A stretch of 27,714 nucleotides of DNA from DATMMS01 sp036824145 (GCA_036824145.1 DAITAT010000025.1:1-27714), one strand, 5' to 3'; positions 10,450-17,515 are shown, counted from the first letter of the stretch. Numbers and translations: made by a program. Notes: generated by a model not told the origin, from the sequence alone.

Positions 10450-11391
10450 CTAGACCTCGATCGCCGCGATGCGGCGGATCACTGCGTAGCCGATCGACAT
10501 CATGATCATCGACAGCGCGATCAGGAACCAACCCAGCGGCTCCTTGAACAAGGGCGTGATGTAAGACGGGCTGACCAGCGTGAGAATACCGGCTAGGGCG
10601 AAGGGAAGCGCGGAGATGATGTAGCCGGAGGCGCGGGCCTGCGCCGTCAGGGTGCGGATCTCCCCGTGGATCCGGATCCTCTCGCGGATCGTGAATGCGA
10701 TGGTGTCAAGGATCTCGGCGAGGTTACCGCCGACCACCCTGTGGATCTGGACTGCAGTCACCATCAGGTCGAAGTCCTCCGACTGGATTCGCTGGTTCAT
10801 ATGGTCAAGGGCGTCGTCGACGGTGATGCCCAGGTTCATCTCGCGGACAGCGCGGTTGAACTCATCGGACATGGGGGCGGGCGCCGACCGGGCGATCGTG
10901 GCCATCGCCTGCGCAAAGGAATAGCCCGCCTTCAGGGCATTGCTGAGCAGGAGAATGGTGTCGCCGAGTTGGCGGTTGAGCGCGTTGGCACGCCGGCGCT
11001 GCCGGAACTTGACGTAGAACCCGGGGGCGAAGTAGGCAAGGGCGCCGAAGATGATCGCGACAATAAAGCTGTGGTTGATGAAGTAGACGACTACAAAGAC
11101 GACCGCCATCGTCCCCGCTACCACCAGGAAGTACTCCGAAACGCGCAGCTTGATGTCGGCGCGCGCGAGCTGGTCGGCCACCTTCGAGGTTCGCGGGCGG
11201 CTCGAGAGGATGCGGTTGAAGGCCTCCATCGCACCGGTGAACGCTTCCCGAGGGTTGGTTGAACCGGCGTCCTTGGTGGTCAAGTACTCATCCATGACGT
11301 CCGGCTCCAGACCACGAGTCCGTGAGGCCACCAACCCTCCAAAGAAAAGGAGGATGCCGGCAGCAGCCAGAGCGCCGAGGAAAAGATTCAT
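10450..11391 (-). CDS. tadB: Tad pilus inner-membrane platform protein TadB (T2SSF domain)
   Basis: About 313 residues with an N-terminal helix (about 2-20), a paired hydrophobic segment near 90-130, a T2SSF domain with the platform signature LLLSNALKAGYSFAQAM and VGGNLAEILDTIAFTIRERIRI, and C-terminal helices (about 255-310). It would form the cytoplasmic-membrane platform with TadC. I chose ATG 11391 (MNLFLGAL) because AGGGAG lies 5 bases before it and it follows the cpaF stop by 10 bp; an in-frame upstream ATG at 11427 would overlap cpaF and add an implausible arginine-rich lead. Identification rests on domain pattern and gene order and is firm; TadB versus TadC naming follows the usual order. 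Confidence 0.92.
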   Translation of the reverse strand: MNLFLGALAAAGILLFFGGLVASRTRGLEPDVMDEYLTTKDAGSTNPREAFTGAMEAFNRILSSRPRTSKVADQLARADIKLRVSEYFLVVAGTMAVVFVVVYFINHSFIVAIIFGALAYFAPGFYVKFRQRRRANALNRQLGDTILLLSNALKAGYSFAQAMATIARSAPAPMSDEFNRAVREMNLGITVDDALDHMNQRIQSEDFDLMVTAVQIHRVVGGNLAEILDTIAFTIRERIRIHGEIRTLTAQARASGYIISALPFALAGILTLVSPSYITPLFKEPLGWFLIALSMIMMSIGYAVIRRIAAIEV

Positions 11392-11401
11392 TGGATCTCC
11401 C

Positions 11402-12980
11402 TCATTTCTTCGGGGTCGCGGGCTCAAACACAGAGAGCGCGACCTGTTCGCCTGATTCTAGGAGGTATTCCATGCATTCGGGCACTATTCCCGTCGCAGT
11501 GAAGTAACCTTCCACCTTGCCCTCTTCATCGACCCCGGTCTGCTTGAAGATGAAGATGTCCTGGATCTTGATTGACTCGCCCTCGATGCCGACGACCTCG
11601 CTGATGTTCACGACCTTGCGGGTGCCGTCGCGAAGTCGGGCCTGCTGGACCACGATGTCGATCGCCGATACGATTTGCTCGCGGATGGCGCGCGAAGGCA
11701 GCTCGGCACCAGCCATCAGGACCAGGGTCTCGAGCCGGTTCATGGTGTCCTGGGGGTTGTTGGCGTGGACGGTGGTGAGAGAGCCGTCGTGACCAGTGTT
11801 CATCGCCTGGAGCATGTCCAGCGCCTCGCCGCCTCGGCACTCACCGACGACGATCCGGTCGGGGCGCATCCGCAGGCAGTTGATGACGAGGTCCCGAATC
11901 GAGATCCTGCCTCGGCCCTCGACGTTGGGTGGTCGGGACTCGAGAGTGACGACATGGTCCTGGTGGAGCTGCAGCTCGGCCGCATCCTCGACGGTGATTA
12001 TCCGTTCGTCCTCGGGGATGAAGCTGGAGACGACGTTGAGGGTGGTGGTCTTGCCCGAGCCGGTGCCCCCTGAGACCAGGATGTTGAGCCGTGCGCGTAC
12101 GCAAGCACGGAGGAACTCCGCCATCTCGCGGGTCATGGTTTCGAAGCGAATCAGGTCATCGACGTTGAACTTCTCGACCGAGAATTTCCGGATCGTCATG
12201 GTCGGCCCGTTGAGGGCTAGCGGCGGGATGATGACGTTGACGCGGGAGCCATCCTTGAGGCGGGCGTCGACCATAGGGGAGCTCTCATCGACGCGGCGGC
12301 CAATCGAGCTGACCACTCGGTCGATCACCTGGAGCAGTTGAGCGTTGCTCTCGAAAGAGACCGTGGACATGGTGAGCTTGCCTGCCTGTTCGATGTAGAT
12401 CTGACGCGGGCCGTTGATCATGATCTCGGTGATCGCGGGGTCGTTGAGGAGTTGTTCCAGCGGCCCCAGACCAAGGACATCGTTGATGAGCGACTCGACC
12501 AGCCGGGCGCGCTCGTTGCGCGGCAGCGGCGTCCCACTCTCGGCCAGCACCGAGTTGACGAGCTCCCCGATCTTGGCGACGATGTCCTCACGCTCGGCGG
12601 TGTCATCGTCCTGCATCTCCTCGACGAGGCGAGCGTGGACGCGCGACTTGATGCGCACGAAGGCGGCCTGGGCCGCGGTCGGCTTGACCAGCGCGGCGGC
12701 AGCCCGACTGCTGGGCGTCGCGCCGGCGCTCCTGGANNNNNNNNNNNNNNNNNNNNNNNNNNNNNNNNNNNNNNNNNNNNNNNNNNNNNNNNNNNNNNNN
12801 NNNNNNNNNNNNNNNNNNNNNNNNNNNNNNNNNNNNTGCTGCCGGCGTCGCGGCTGCTCTCGTGTCCGCGGCCGGGGCCTCGGGCGGGTCTGGCACCTTG
12901 CCTGCGCCCAGGCGGCCGGCAGCAGGTCGCTGTCCGACCTCTTCGCCGGCCTTCTTTTGAACCCTTTCAAGCAGTCCCAT
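11402..12980 (-). CDS. cpaF: Tad pilus assembly ATPase CpaF/TadA, interrupted by an assembly gap
   Basis: This is the main ATPase driving Flp pilus extension and possibly retraction. After the gap come the helical N-terminal domain (KSRVHARLVEEMQ, LVESLINDVLGLGPLEQLL), the sensor domain (ITEIMINGPRQIYIE), Walker A GGTGSGKTTT, the Asp/Glu-box TVEDAAELQL, Walker B PDRIVVGECRGGEA and the His-box GHDGSLTTVHANN. The natural start is ATG 12980 (MGLLERVQKKAG), with AGGAG overlapping the upstream stop codon (TAGGAG). Read through exactly 100 Ns, that start is out of frame with the rest; a continuous frame exists only from a poor TTG at 12970. I infer that the real gap length is a multiple of 3 and that the gene is intact. 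The gap falls in an alanine/proline-rich linker, which explains the assembly failure. Confidence 0.92.
12737..12836. other. Assembly gap (100 Ns)
   Basis: Exactly 100 unresolved bases, the usual placeholder for a scaffold gap of unknown size. It lies inside the low-complexity Ala/Pro/Arg-rich linker of cpaF. The two flanking coding frames are offset by one base when the gap is taken as 100, so the placeholder length is unlikely to be real. Confidence 0.99.
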
Positions 12981-12993
12981 TCAGCTCATTCTC

Positions 12994-14403
12994 CTAGCGG
13001 CGCCCGAACAGCAGGCCGCGGCCGCGCGGCGGCGGCGTCCTGGTGGCGATCTTCTCCGGCAGCAGGTGGGCCGCCAGCTGCCTGACCCGCTGACTTGCCT
13101 CAACTTCGGGGTGGTTGACCACGAACGGGTCGCCACGATTGATCGAGTTGACTACCGTGCGGGGGTCGTGGGGCACCTGGATCGTGATCGGGAACTTCAA
13201 ATGCGACTCAATGCTGTCGTTGTTGAATTCAGTATGGGCCTCGCACCGGTTCAGGACCAGGGTGATTGCGCTGATCGGGATGGAGATCGACTCCATCAGT
13301 CGCAGGGCCAATTTGGCGTTCTTGACCGAGGTGATGCTCGGCGCGGTGACCAGGATCACGCTCGACGCGGTGTCGAGCGCCGCCAGCGTGATGTCCCCCA
13401 GGTGCGAGCTGGTGTCGACGACCACGAAGTCGAACATAGTCCGCAGCAGGCCGAGGATCTTCTGCACGTGCTCGGCCGTGACCAGGTCGGCAAGCTCGGG
13501 GCTGGTCGCCGCGGGCAGCACTCGGACCCCCGCCGGCCCGGTCGACATGACGTCGCCAATAAAGTCCTGGTCGACGATGTCGATGGCATCGACGAGGTCC
13601 GAGATCGACTGGGTCTGAGGCAGGTTAAGGAGCACGCCGACGTCGCCAAATTGGAGGTCGAAGTCGACCAGTGCCACCCTGGCGCCAGTCTCCTGAGCCA
13701 GCACACATGCGAGGTTGGTGGCGAGGACTGAAGTCCCGACGCCCCCCTTGCCGCCATAAAAGACAACCTGCTCGCCATAGACCTGGGCGGGTGCCGCTGT
13801 CGCCTCGTTGGGGAGTGCGGCCTCCCGTTCGGGCTCTGCTTCAACCGGCGCCTCGGCCGGCGGTGCCTCGGCATCCGCGGTCTCGACAGGCGGGGCTTCC
13901 GCGGCCGCGACTGCCTCTGGTGGGGCCTCCACGGACGGTGGGGCCGGCCTGGCCTCGACCGGCGGGGCTTCCGGGGGTGCGGGCGCAGGCGTTGCCACCG
14001 CGGCCCGGCTGTATGTCTCCTTGCGCTGCTCCAGCTGGTGCACGCGGCGGACGCTTGCCACCAACTCGTTGCCGGAGAAGGGCTTGATCAAGAACTCCCG
14101 AGCACCCGACTGCATCGCACGCCGCAAGTAATCCCGCTCGCCCTGGACGGACATGATGATCACCGGTGACTCTGGGGTCTCCGAGGCCATGATCTCGGTC
14201 GCCTGGATGCCGTCCATCTCGGGCATGTTGACGTCCATCAGAACCACGTCAGGGTGCAGCCGCTTGGCCTCCGCGACCGCGTCGCGGCCGGTGCCGGCGG
14301 TTCCGACAACCTCGATGTCTTCCTCGAACGCAAGCAGCTTGCGGAGGTTGTCCAATGTGGTCGAGATGTCGTCAACGATTAGTACTTGGATGCCGTTGGC
14401 CAC
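12994..14403 (-). CDS. cpaE: Receiver domain-TadZ/CpaE fusion: pilus localisation ATPase
   Basis: A 469-residue cytoplasmic protein. Residues 1-125 are a response-regulator receiver with every catalytic residue: acidic pair D11/D12, phospho-acceptor D57 (in VVLMDVNMPEMDG), S85 and K107 (in FLIKPF). Residues 135-206 are a proline/alanine/glutamate linker. From about 208 a ParA/MinD-type ATPase follows, with the deviant Walker A FYGGKGGVGTS (K219), VDFDLQFGDVGVLL and VVVDTSSHLGD. TadZ/CpaE proteins place the Tad machine in the cell; their receiver-like domains are often degenerate, whereas this one looks able to be phosphorylated. The start is GTG 14403. It is followed 13 bp later by cpaF. A histidine kinase three genes upstream in the same direction is the obvious candidate phosphodonor (inference). 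Confidence 0.92.
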   Translation of the reverse strand: MANGIQVLIVDDISTTLDNLRKLLAFEEDIEVVGTAGTGRDAVAEAKRLHPDVVLMDVNMPEMDGIQATEIMASETPESPVIIMSVQGERDYLRRAMQSGAREFLIKPFSGNELVASVRRVHQLEQRKETYSRAAVATPAPAPPEAPPVEARPAPPSVEAPPEAVAAAEAPPVETADAEAPPAEAPVEAEPEREAALPNEATAAPAQVYGEQVVFYGGKGGVGTSVLATNLACVLAQETGARVALVDFDLQFGDVGVLLNLPQTQSISDLVDAIDIVDQDFIGDVMSTGPAGVRVLPAATSPELADLVTAEHVQKILGLLRTMFDFVVVDTSSHLGDITLAALDTASSVILVTAPSITSVKNAKLALRLMESISIPISAITLVLNRCEAHTEFNNDSIESHLKFPITIQVPHDPRTVVNSINRGDPFVVNHPEVEASQRVRQLAAHLLPEKIATRTPPPRGRGLLFGRR

Positions 14404-14420
14404 TGCTCAGATTGCTGGAT

Positions 14421-14446
14421 GGAGGGGCCGCCTCAACGGCCCCCCC
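14421..14446 (-). other. GC-rich stem-loop between cpaB and cpaE
   Basis: In the 54-bp gap between cpaB and cpaE the minus strand can form a 10-bp stem (one G-U pair) with a 6-base loop TTGAGG. No T-tract follows, so it is unlikely to terminate transcription. It could protect the upstream mRNA end or slow translation of cpaE, which has no clear ribosome site. Confidence 0.4.
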
Positions 14447-14457
14447 AAAATCAGCTC

Positions 14458-15195
14458 CTACTGCGGAATCTTGAACCGCGAGTTGAATTGCGGCAGGGTC
14501 GTGCCGCCACTGCTCACGGTGGCGTTCTTATCCACGTCCGCCTGTGACCGCAGCACGTACTTGAAGCTGCCGTTGGCGAAAAGCACCGACAGCGCCTCGG
14601 CGTCATCCACGCTGACGTAGACCACGAAACTGGAGGCCACACCCTGGGTTTGGGCGGCACTCACCCCGCCGACGTGAGCGATCTTGAGGTTCTGGAAGGC
14701 AACCTGCCATTTGTCGGGACTGGGGGACCAGAGGATGTCGACCCGATCCGCAGGCTGGATATAGCCACCGATTTGTTGAAGCTCCCCGCCACCCGGTATC
14801 GAGATGGCGACCTCCCCGGTGGGGATGTCGAGATATGGCTTCTTCACGGCCGGCAGCTTAGCCAGACTGGCGACCACAACCCCATTTGTGATGGCGGAAT
14901 TCTTGGTCAGCGCGACAGCAGCAAATTGCCCGGTGGCGTCCTTGATCTTTGAGAACGATCCAGCCGGGACCTGCTCCGGGGCGAACTTCTCAATCCGGAC
15001 GATCTGGTCTGAGATGGATTGGCCCGCAGGGATGTCGACAGCCGCGACCACGACATCGACGTTGCGGGTTCCCTGGTTGCCGGTGGTCGCGCTGTTTCGT
15101 CCGAAGAGGATGAAGACGAAGAACGCGAGCGCGGCGATCACGATGCCCAGCACCATTAGCAAGCGATTGCTTCTTGGTTTTGCGTCAGTGGCCAC
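14458..15195 (-). CDS. cpaB: Flp pilus assembly protein CpaB/RcpC (SAF domain)
   Basis: A 245-residue protein with one membrane helix (about 12-31) and an extracytoplasmic SAF domain (VVVAAVDIPAGQSISDQIVRIEKF, about 48-71), followed by the CpaB/RcpC C-terminal domain (VAISIPG, GGYIQPADRVDILW). CpaB/RcpC is a periplasmic or cell-surface-side component of Tad machines; in diderms it contacts the secretin, which is not present here. The start is GTG 15195, with AGGAGGTG (positions 15205-15212) 11 bases upstream, a rather long spacing. It follows flp after a terminator-like hairpin and precedes cpaE. Family assignment is firm; function without a secretin is uncertain. Confidence 0.9.
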   Translation of the reverse strand: MATDAKPRSNRLLMVLGIVIAALAFFVFILFGRNSATTGNQGTRNVDVVVAAVDIPAGQSISDQIVRIEKFAPEQVPAGSFSKIKDATGQFAAVALTKNSAITNGVVVASLAKLPAVKKPYLDIPTGEVAISIPGGGELQQIGGYIQPADRVDILWSPSPDKWQVAFQNLKIAHVGGVSAAQTQGVASSFVVYVSVDDAEALSVLFANGSFKYVLRSQADVDKNATVSSGGTTLPQFNSRFKIPQ

Positions 15196-15271
15196 TTGCT
15201 GCTACACCTCCTCGAATCGTAATGATCACGAGCCGGAATGAATGAATCGGTGGGCCTCCATAAGGGTCGAG

Positions 15272-15282
15272 GGCATTATGCC
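15272..15282. promoter_or_regulatory. Palindrome over a -10-like box upstream of cpaB
   Basis: GGCATTATGCC is a perfect 5+1+5 inverted repeat. On the minus strand it contains CATAAT (5 of 6 to the -10 consensus), with a weak -35 candidate TACTCA 17 bases upstream. It sits in an unusually AT-rich patch between the flp terminator and cpaB, so it could be a regulated secondary promoter for cpaB onward. Confidence 0.35.
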
Positions 15283-15310
15283 TATTTGAAGCCTAAATGA
15301 GTAGTGCTTA

Positions 15311-15346
15311 CTAAAAGAAGAGGGAGCCGGCGAACCGACTCCCTCT
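15311..15346 (-). terminator. Intrinsic terminator/attenuator after flp
   Basis: On the minus strand, just after the pilin stop, AGAGGGAGTCGG pairs with CCGGCTCCCTCT around a TTCG loop: 12 pairs with one G-T. It is followed by TCTTTTAG. It is the best terminator in the window. It would let the pilin be made in large excess over the assembly genes downstream, a common arrangement in pilus operons. Confidence 0.8.
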
Positions 15347-15361
15347 ACCGAGGCAGTGTTC

Positions 15362-15547
15362 TTAGTTCCCGAGACCTGCCGAGATGTTGGAGAAGACGTT
15401 CTTGACCTGGTTGCCAAGAAGAATGAGGATCACGATGACCACGACGGCGATCAGGACCAGGATCAGGGCGTACTCGACCATGCCCTGCCCCTCCTCGTCC
15501 TCACGGTGAATAAGTTCGCGGAGCTTGAGATAAAGATTTGACAGCAA
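15362..15547 (-). CDS. flp: Flp-type (type IVb) prepilin
   Basis: A 61-residue prepilin, the main subunit of the Tad pilus. A short basic/acidic leader ends in EDEEG; the predicted prepilin peptidase site is after that glycine, giving QGMVEYALI with the type IVb signature Glu5-Tyr6, followed by a strongly hydrophobic helix (ALILVLIAVVVIVILILLG) and a short soluble tail. The mature pilin would be only about 44 residues. I chose TTG 15547 because a ten-base perfect Shine-Dalgarno ends 7 bases before it, with core AGGAGG 9 bases away; an in-frame GTG at 15571 would place that ribosome site inside the gene. It is the first pilus gene after the kinase. No prepilin peptidase gene (tadV/cpaA) is in the window. 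Confidence 0.93.
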   Translation of the reverse strand: MLSNLYLKLRELIHREDEEGQGMVEYALILVLIAVVVIVILILLGNQVKNVFSNISAGLGN

Positions 15548-15554
15548 GAGATAC

Positions 15555-15564
15555 CACCTCCTTT
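15555..15564 (-). promoter_or_regulatory. Exceptionally strong ribosome binding site for flp
   Basis: The minus strand reads AAAGGAGGTG, fully complementary over ten bases to the usual 3' end of 16S rRNA. It decides the TTG start of flp at 15547 and fits very high pilin expression. Confidence 0.8.
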
Positions 15565-15604
15565 CCGACACCGCCTTTGGCTGGCGCCGGTTCGTTGCGG
15601 CAAT

Positions 15605-15633
15605 TGTCTAGCATGCCAGGGCCCTACAGTCAA
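15605..15633 (-). promoter_or_regulatory. Candidate sigma70-type promoter of flp
   Basis: The minus strand has TTGACT (-35, positions 15628-15633), a 17-base spacer, and TAGACA (-10, positions 15605-15610) preceded by TGC as an extended -10. Transcription would start about 15598, giving a leader of about 50 bases before the flp start. The -10 match is only 3 of 6, compensated by the extended element. Confidence 0.5.
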
Positions 15634-15650
15634 CGTTTATGAGGCAGGAC

Positions 15651-15677
15651 GGTCACAGAAGGGTCACAAACGGTCAA
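15651..15677 (-). promoter_or_regulatory. Helically phased TGACC repeats upstream of the flp promoter
   Basis: Three copies of TGACC (two as TGTGACC, one as TTGACC) begin on the plus strand as GGTCA at 15651, 15662 and 15672, spaced 11 and 10 bases apart. They lie 18 bases and more upstream of the -35 and overlap the end of the kinase gene. The spacing would put them on one DNA face, as for an activator site. Confidence 0.35.
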
Positions 15678-16752
15678 CTTGATCGAGCCGAAACTCCATC
15701 CGGATCTCCGTCCCTTTGCCCGGCTGGCTCTTGACTTCCATCACTCCGTGCTCGAGCTCGCAGCGCTCACGCATGCTCAACAGCCCCAGGTTACGGTTCT
15801 CGGACAGGCCCGCCTCGACGGCGCGAACATCGAACCCAACACCGTCATCACGGACGCTGGCGAGGACCCGCTCACCGGTTAGGTTGAGGTCCACCTCGAC
15901 CATCCGAGCGCGGGAGTGTTTGTGGGCATTGGTGAGTGCCTCTTGAATGATCCGAAACAGGGTTCCCTCGATATTGCCGGGCAGCCGACGCTCCCCACCG
16001 ACAAGATTCAGGCGGACCAGGATCCCGTGTTGCTCGGTGTACTCCCGGGTGTAGCGACGGAGGGTCGGTACCAATCCCAGGTCGTCCAGCGTCATCGGGC
16101 GAAGATCGAATATCAGTTGCCGCGTTTCGTCCAGGGCGCTGCGGACCGAGCTCTTGAAGTCCTGCAGCTCAGCGAGGATGGCGTCGGGTTTGTCCACCAG
16201 GCGCTCCAGGATTTCAGCCTGTAGTACCAGGTTGCTCATCGATTGCGCCGGCCCGTCGTGCATGTCGCGAGCGATGCGCATGCGCTCCTCCTCGATGATC
16301 TGGAAGACCTGGCGAGAGGTGGTGCGGAAGGCGCTTGAATCGGGGCCGAGCGCGGCGCCAGCATGCCGGAGCGTGTCCGCGAGCAGCTCCAGGTCACCCC
16401 GAAGGTCCTTGATTCGGTCCCTGGCCTCCCCCAGGCGGCCGGTCAGTTCGTCGAACCGCTGCTCATCCAGCGCCAGCTCAGCGCTGGCGTTGCTGTAGGC
16501 CTCGAAAGTGGTCCGAACATCCTCGGGTAGGTATCGGTCGAGGCCTCCCAGCATCACCCGCCAGGTCGCGTCGGCGGCGCCACGGCGCTCCTGCCCCTGG
16601 TTGATGCGCGTCTGCAACTGTCGGTAGCGGCGCTCGATGAGGGCGATCTCCTCCTCATCGCGCGCGACTCGGGTCTCCAGGACCTCGCGGAGGACGACCG
16701 CGGGATTGACGCTGGCGCTGACTTCAGGGCTTGGAGCGACGCTGTCCGTCAT
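15664..16752 (-). CDS. Cytoplasmic sensor histidine kinase (HisKA_3, DegS/NarX-like)
   Basis: About 362 residues and no membrane helix. The N-terminal half (about 15-150) is heptad-rich and probably coiled coil, like the DegS sensor region. The HisKA_3 dimerisation domain carries the phospho-histidine in ARDMHDGPAQ (H165), then FDLRPMTLDDLGL, and the HATPase domain has the N-box QEALTNAHKHS (N275), G1 box DDGVGFD (about 303-309) and NLGLLSMRERCE. It should autophosphorylate and donate to a receiver. I chose ATG 16752 because a TATATT box lies upstream; GTG at 16800 in frame would add 16 residues. No NarL-type response regulator is adjacent; the only receiver seen is in the CpaE-type protein downstream. 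It is divergent from the gene starting at 16802. Confidence 0.92.
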   Translation of the reverse strand: MTDSVAPSPEVSASVNPAVVLREVLETRVARDEEEIALIERRYRQLQTRINQGQERRGAADATWRVMLGGLDRYLPEDVRTTFEAYSNASAELALDEQRFDELTGRLGEARDRIKDLRGDLELLADTLRHAGAALGPDSSAFRTTSRQVFQIIEEERMRIARDMHDGPAQSMSNLVLQAEILERLVDKPDAILAELQDFKSSVRSALDETRQLIFDLRPMTLDDLGLVPTLRRYTREYTEQHGILVRLNLVGGERRLPGNIEGTLFRIIQEALTNAHKHSRARMVEVDLNLTGERVLASVRDDGVGFDVRAVEAGLSENRNLGLLSMRERCELEHGVMEVKSQPGKGTEIRMEFRLDQVDRL

Positions 16753-16787
16753 GCGCGCAAAGGAGCGCCGCTGGGCAACATTTGCAC

Positions 16788-16810
16788 TAATATAGCCCAC
16801 GTTGAACGTG
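16788..16810. promoter_or_regulatory. Divergent promoter with palindrome between kinase and methyltransferase-like gene
   Basis: Plus strand TAATAT (16788-16793) and minus strand TATATT (16794-16789) overlap, so one AT-rich box could serve as -10 in both directions. Directly next to it is the perfect palindrome CACGTTGAACGTG (16798-16810), which covers the plus-strand start codon. The plus -10 is 8 bases from TTG 16802, so that transcript would be leaderless or nearly so. No good -35 is visible. Confidence 0.45.
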
Positions 16811-17515
16811 TCTCCCGATTCAGCGCGCCCCTATTCGGGCATCGCTTTTCTGATCTTCGGGAGGCTGCTCCCAGCCACGGTTTTCCTGTTTCTCGTGTCC
16901 GTCCAGGTCGAGCTGCTGGCCCCTGAGCTGAAGCTGGCCTACAAGGACGCCACCAACGTCGAAGTCATCACGCTGATCGTCAACCGGCTGCTCTTCCTGG
17001 CCTTCGCCGGCGGGATCGCGCTGATCTATGTGGCCCGGAAGCCACCCACGGTTGGCCGTCGAGATCCGATCGCCTTCGTGGTTGCGATGTACGCCAGCTT
17101 TGTCCTCCTGACCCTGCGCCCGGTCGGGGACCTGGTCAACGCACCGGTGGCCTTCAATTCCAGTCAGGCGGCACTGGTGTTCTCCAACGTACTGCTGATC
17201 ACCGGCTTCGGCTTTGCAGCCTACTCACTTGCCTACTTACGCTTCAACTTCAGCATCCTGCCGGAGGCCCGCGGCATCGTGACCGGGGGACCGTATGGGC
17301 TTGTCCGGCACCCGATTTATCTCGGCGAGATCATTGGTGGCTTTGGCCTTGTTGTGAGCCTGGCCAGCTGGTTCTCGGTGGCAGTGCTGATCAGCTTCGT
17401 CGCAGCCCAGCTCTACCGCACTCACATCGAAGAGGCAATCCTCGTCCAGGGCATCCCGGGCTACGCGTCATACCGCCTCCTAACTCCTTTCCGGCTGATC
17501 CCGGGGGTCATCTAG
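16802..17515 (+). CDS. Isoprenylcysteine carboxyl methyltransferase-like membrane protein
   Basis: A 237-residue protein with about five to six membrane helices. The C-terminal part has the ICMT/PEMT-type motif GPYGLVRHPIYLGEI (about 160-174) and the ending pattern EEAILVQGIPGYASYRLLTPFRLIPG, in which the methyl donor S-adenosylmethionine is bound in related enzymes. Bacterial members methylate lipids or small molecules, or are uncharacterised; protein prenylation is not expected here. The start could be TTG 16802 or GTG 16808; neither has a ribosome site, which fits the leaderless promoter motif just upstream. It overlaps the next gene by one base (TAGTG). It is the first gene of a three-gene plus-strand operon. 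The family is clear, the substrate is not. Confidence 0.85.
   Translation: MNVSPDSARPYSGIAFLIFGRLLPATVFLFLVSVQVELLAPELKLAYKDATNVEVITLIVNRLLFLAFAGGIALIYVARKPPTVGRRDPIAFVVAMYASFVLLTLRPVGDLVNAPVAFNSSQAALVFSNVLLITGFGFAAYSLAYLRFNFSILPEARGIVTGGPYGLVRHPIYLGEIIGGFGLVVSLASWFSVAVLISFVAAQLYRTHIEEAILVQGIPGYASYRLLTPFRLIPGVI

Noticed and set aside
11402..12980. cpaF as a frameshifted pseudogene
   Set aside because: The apparent frame offset lies exactly at a 100-N placeholder whose size is arbitrary, and both flanks are otherwise normal.
14421..14446. Terminator between cpaB and cpaE
   Set aside because: The stem is good but no T-tract follows on the minus strand, so I list it only as a stem-loop.
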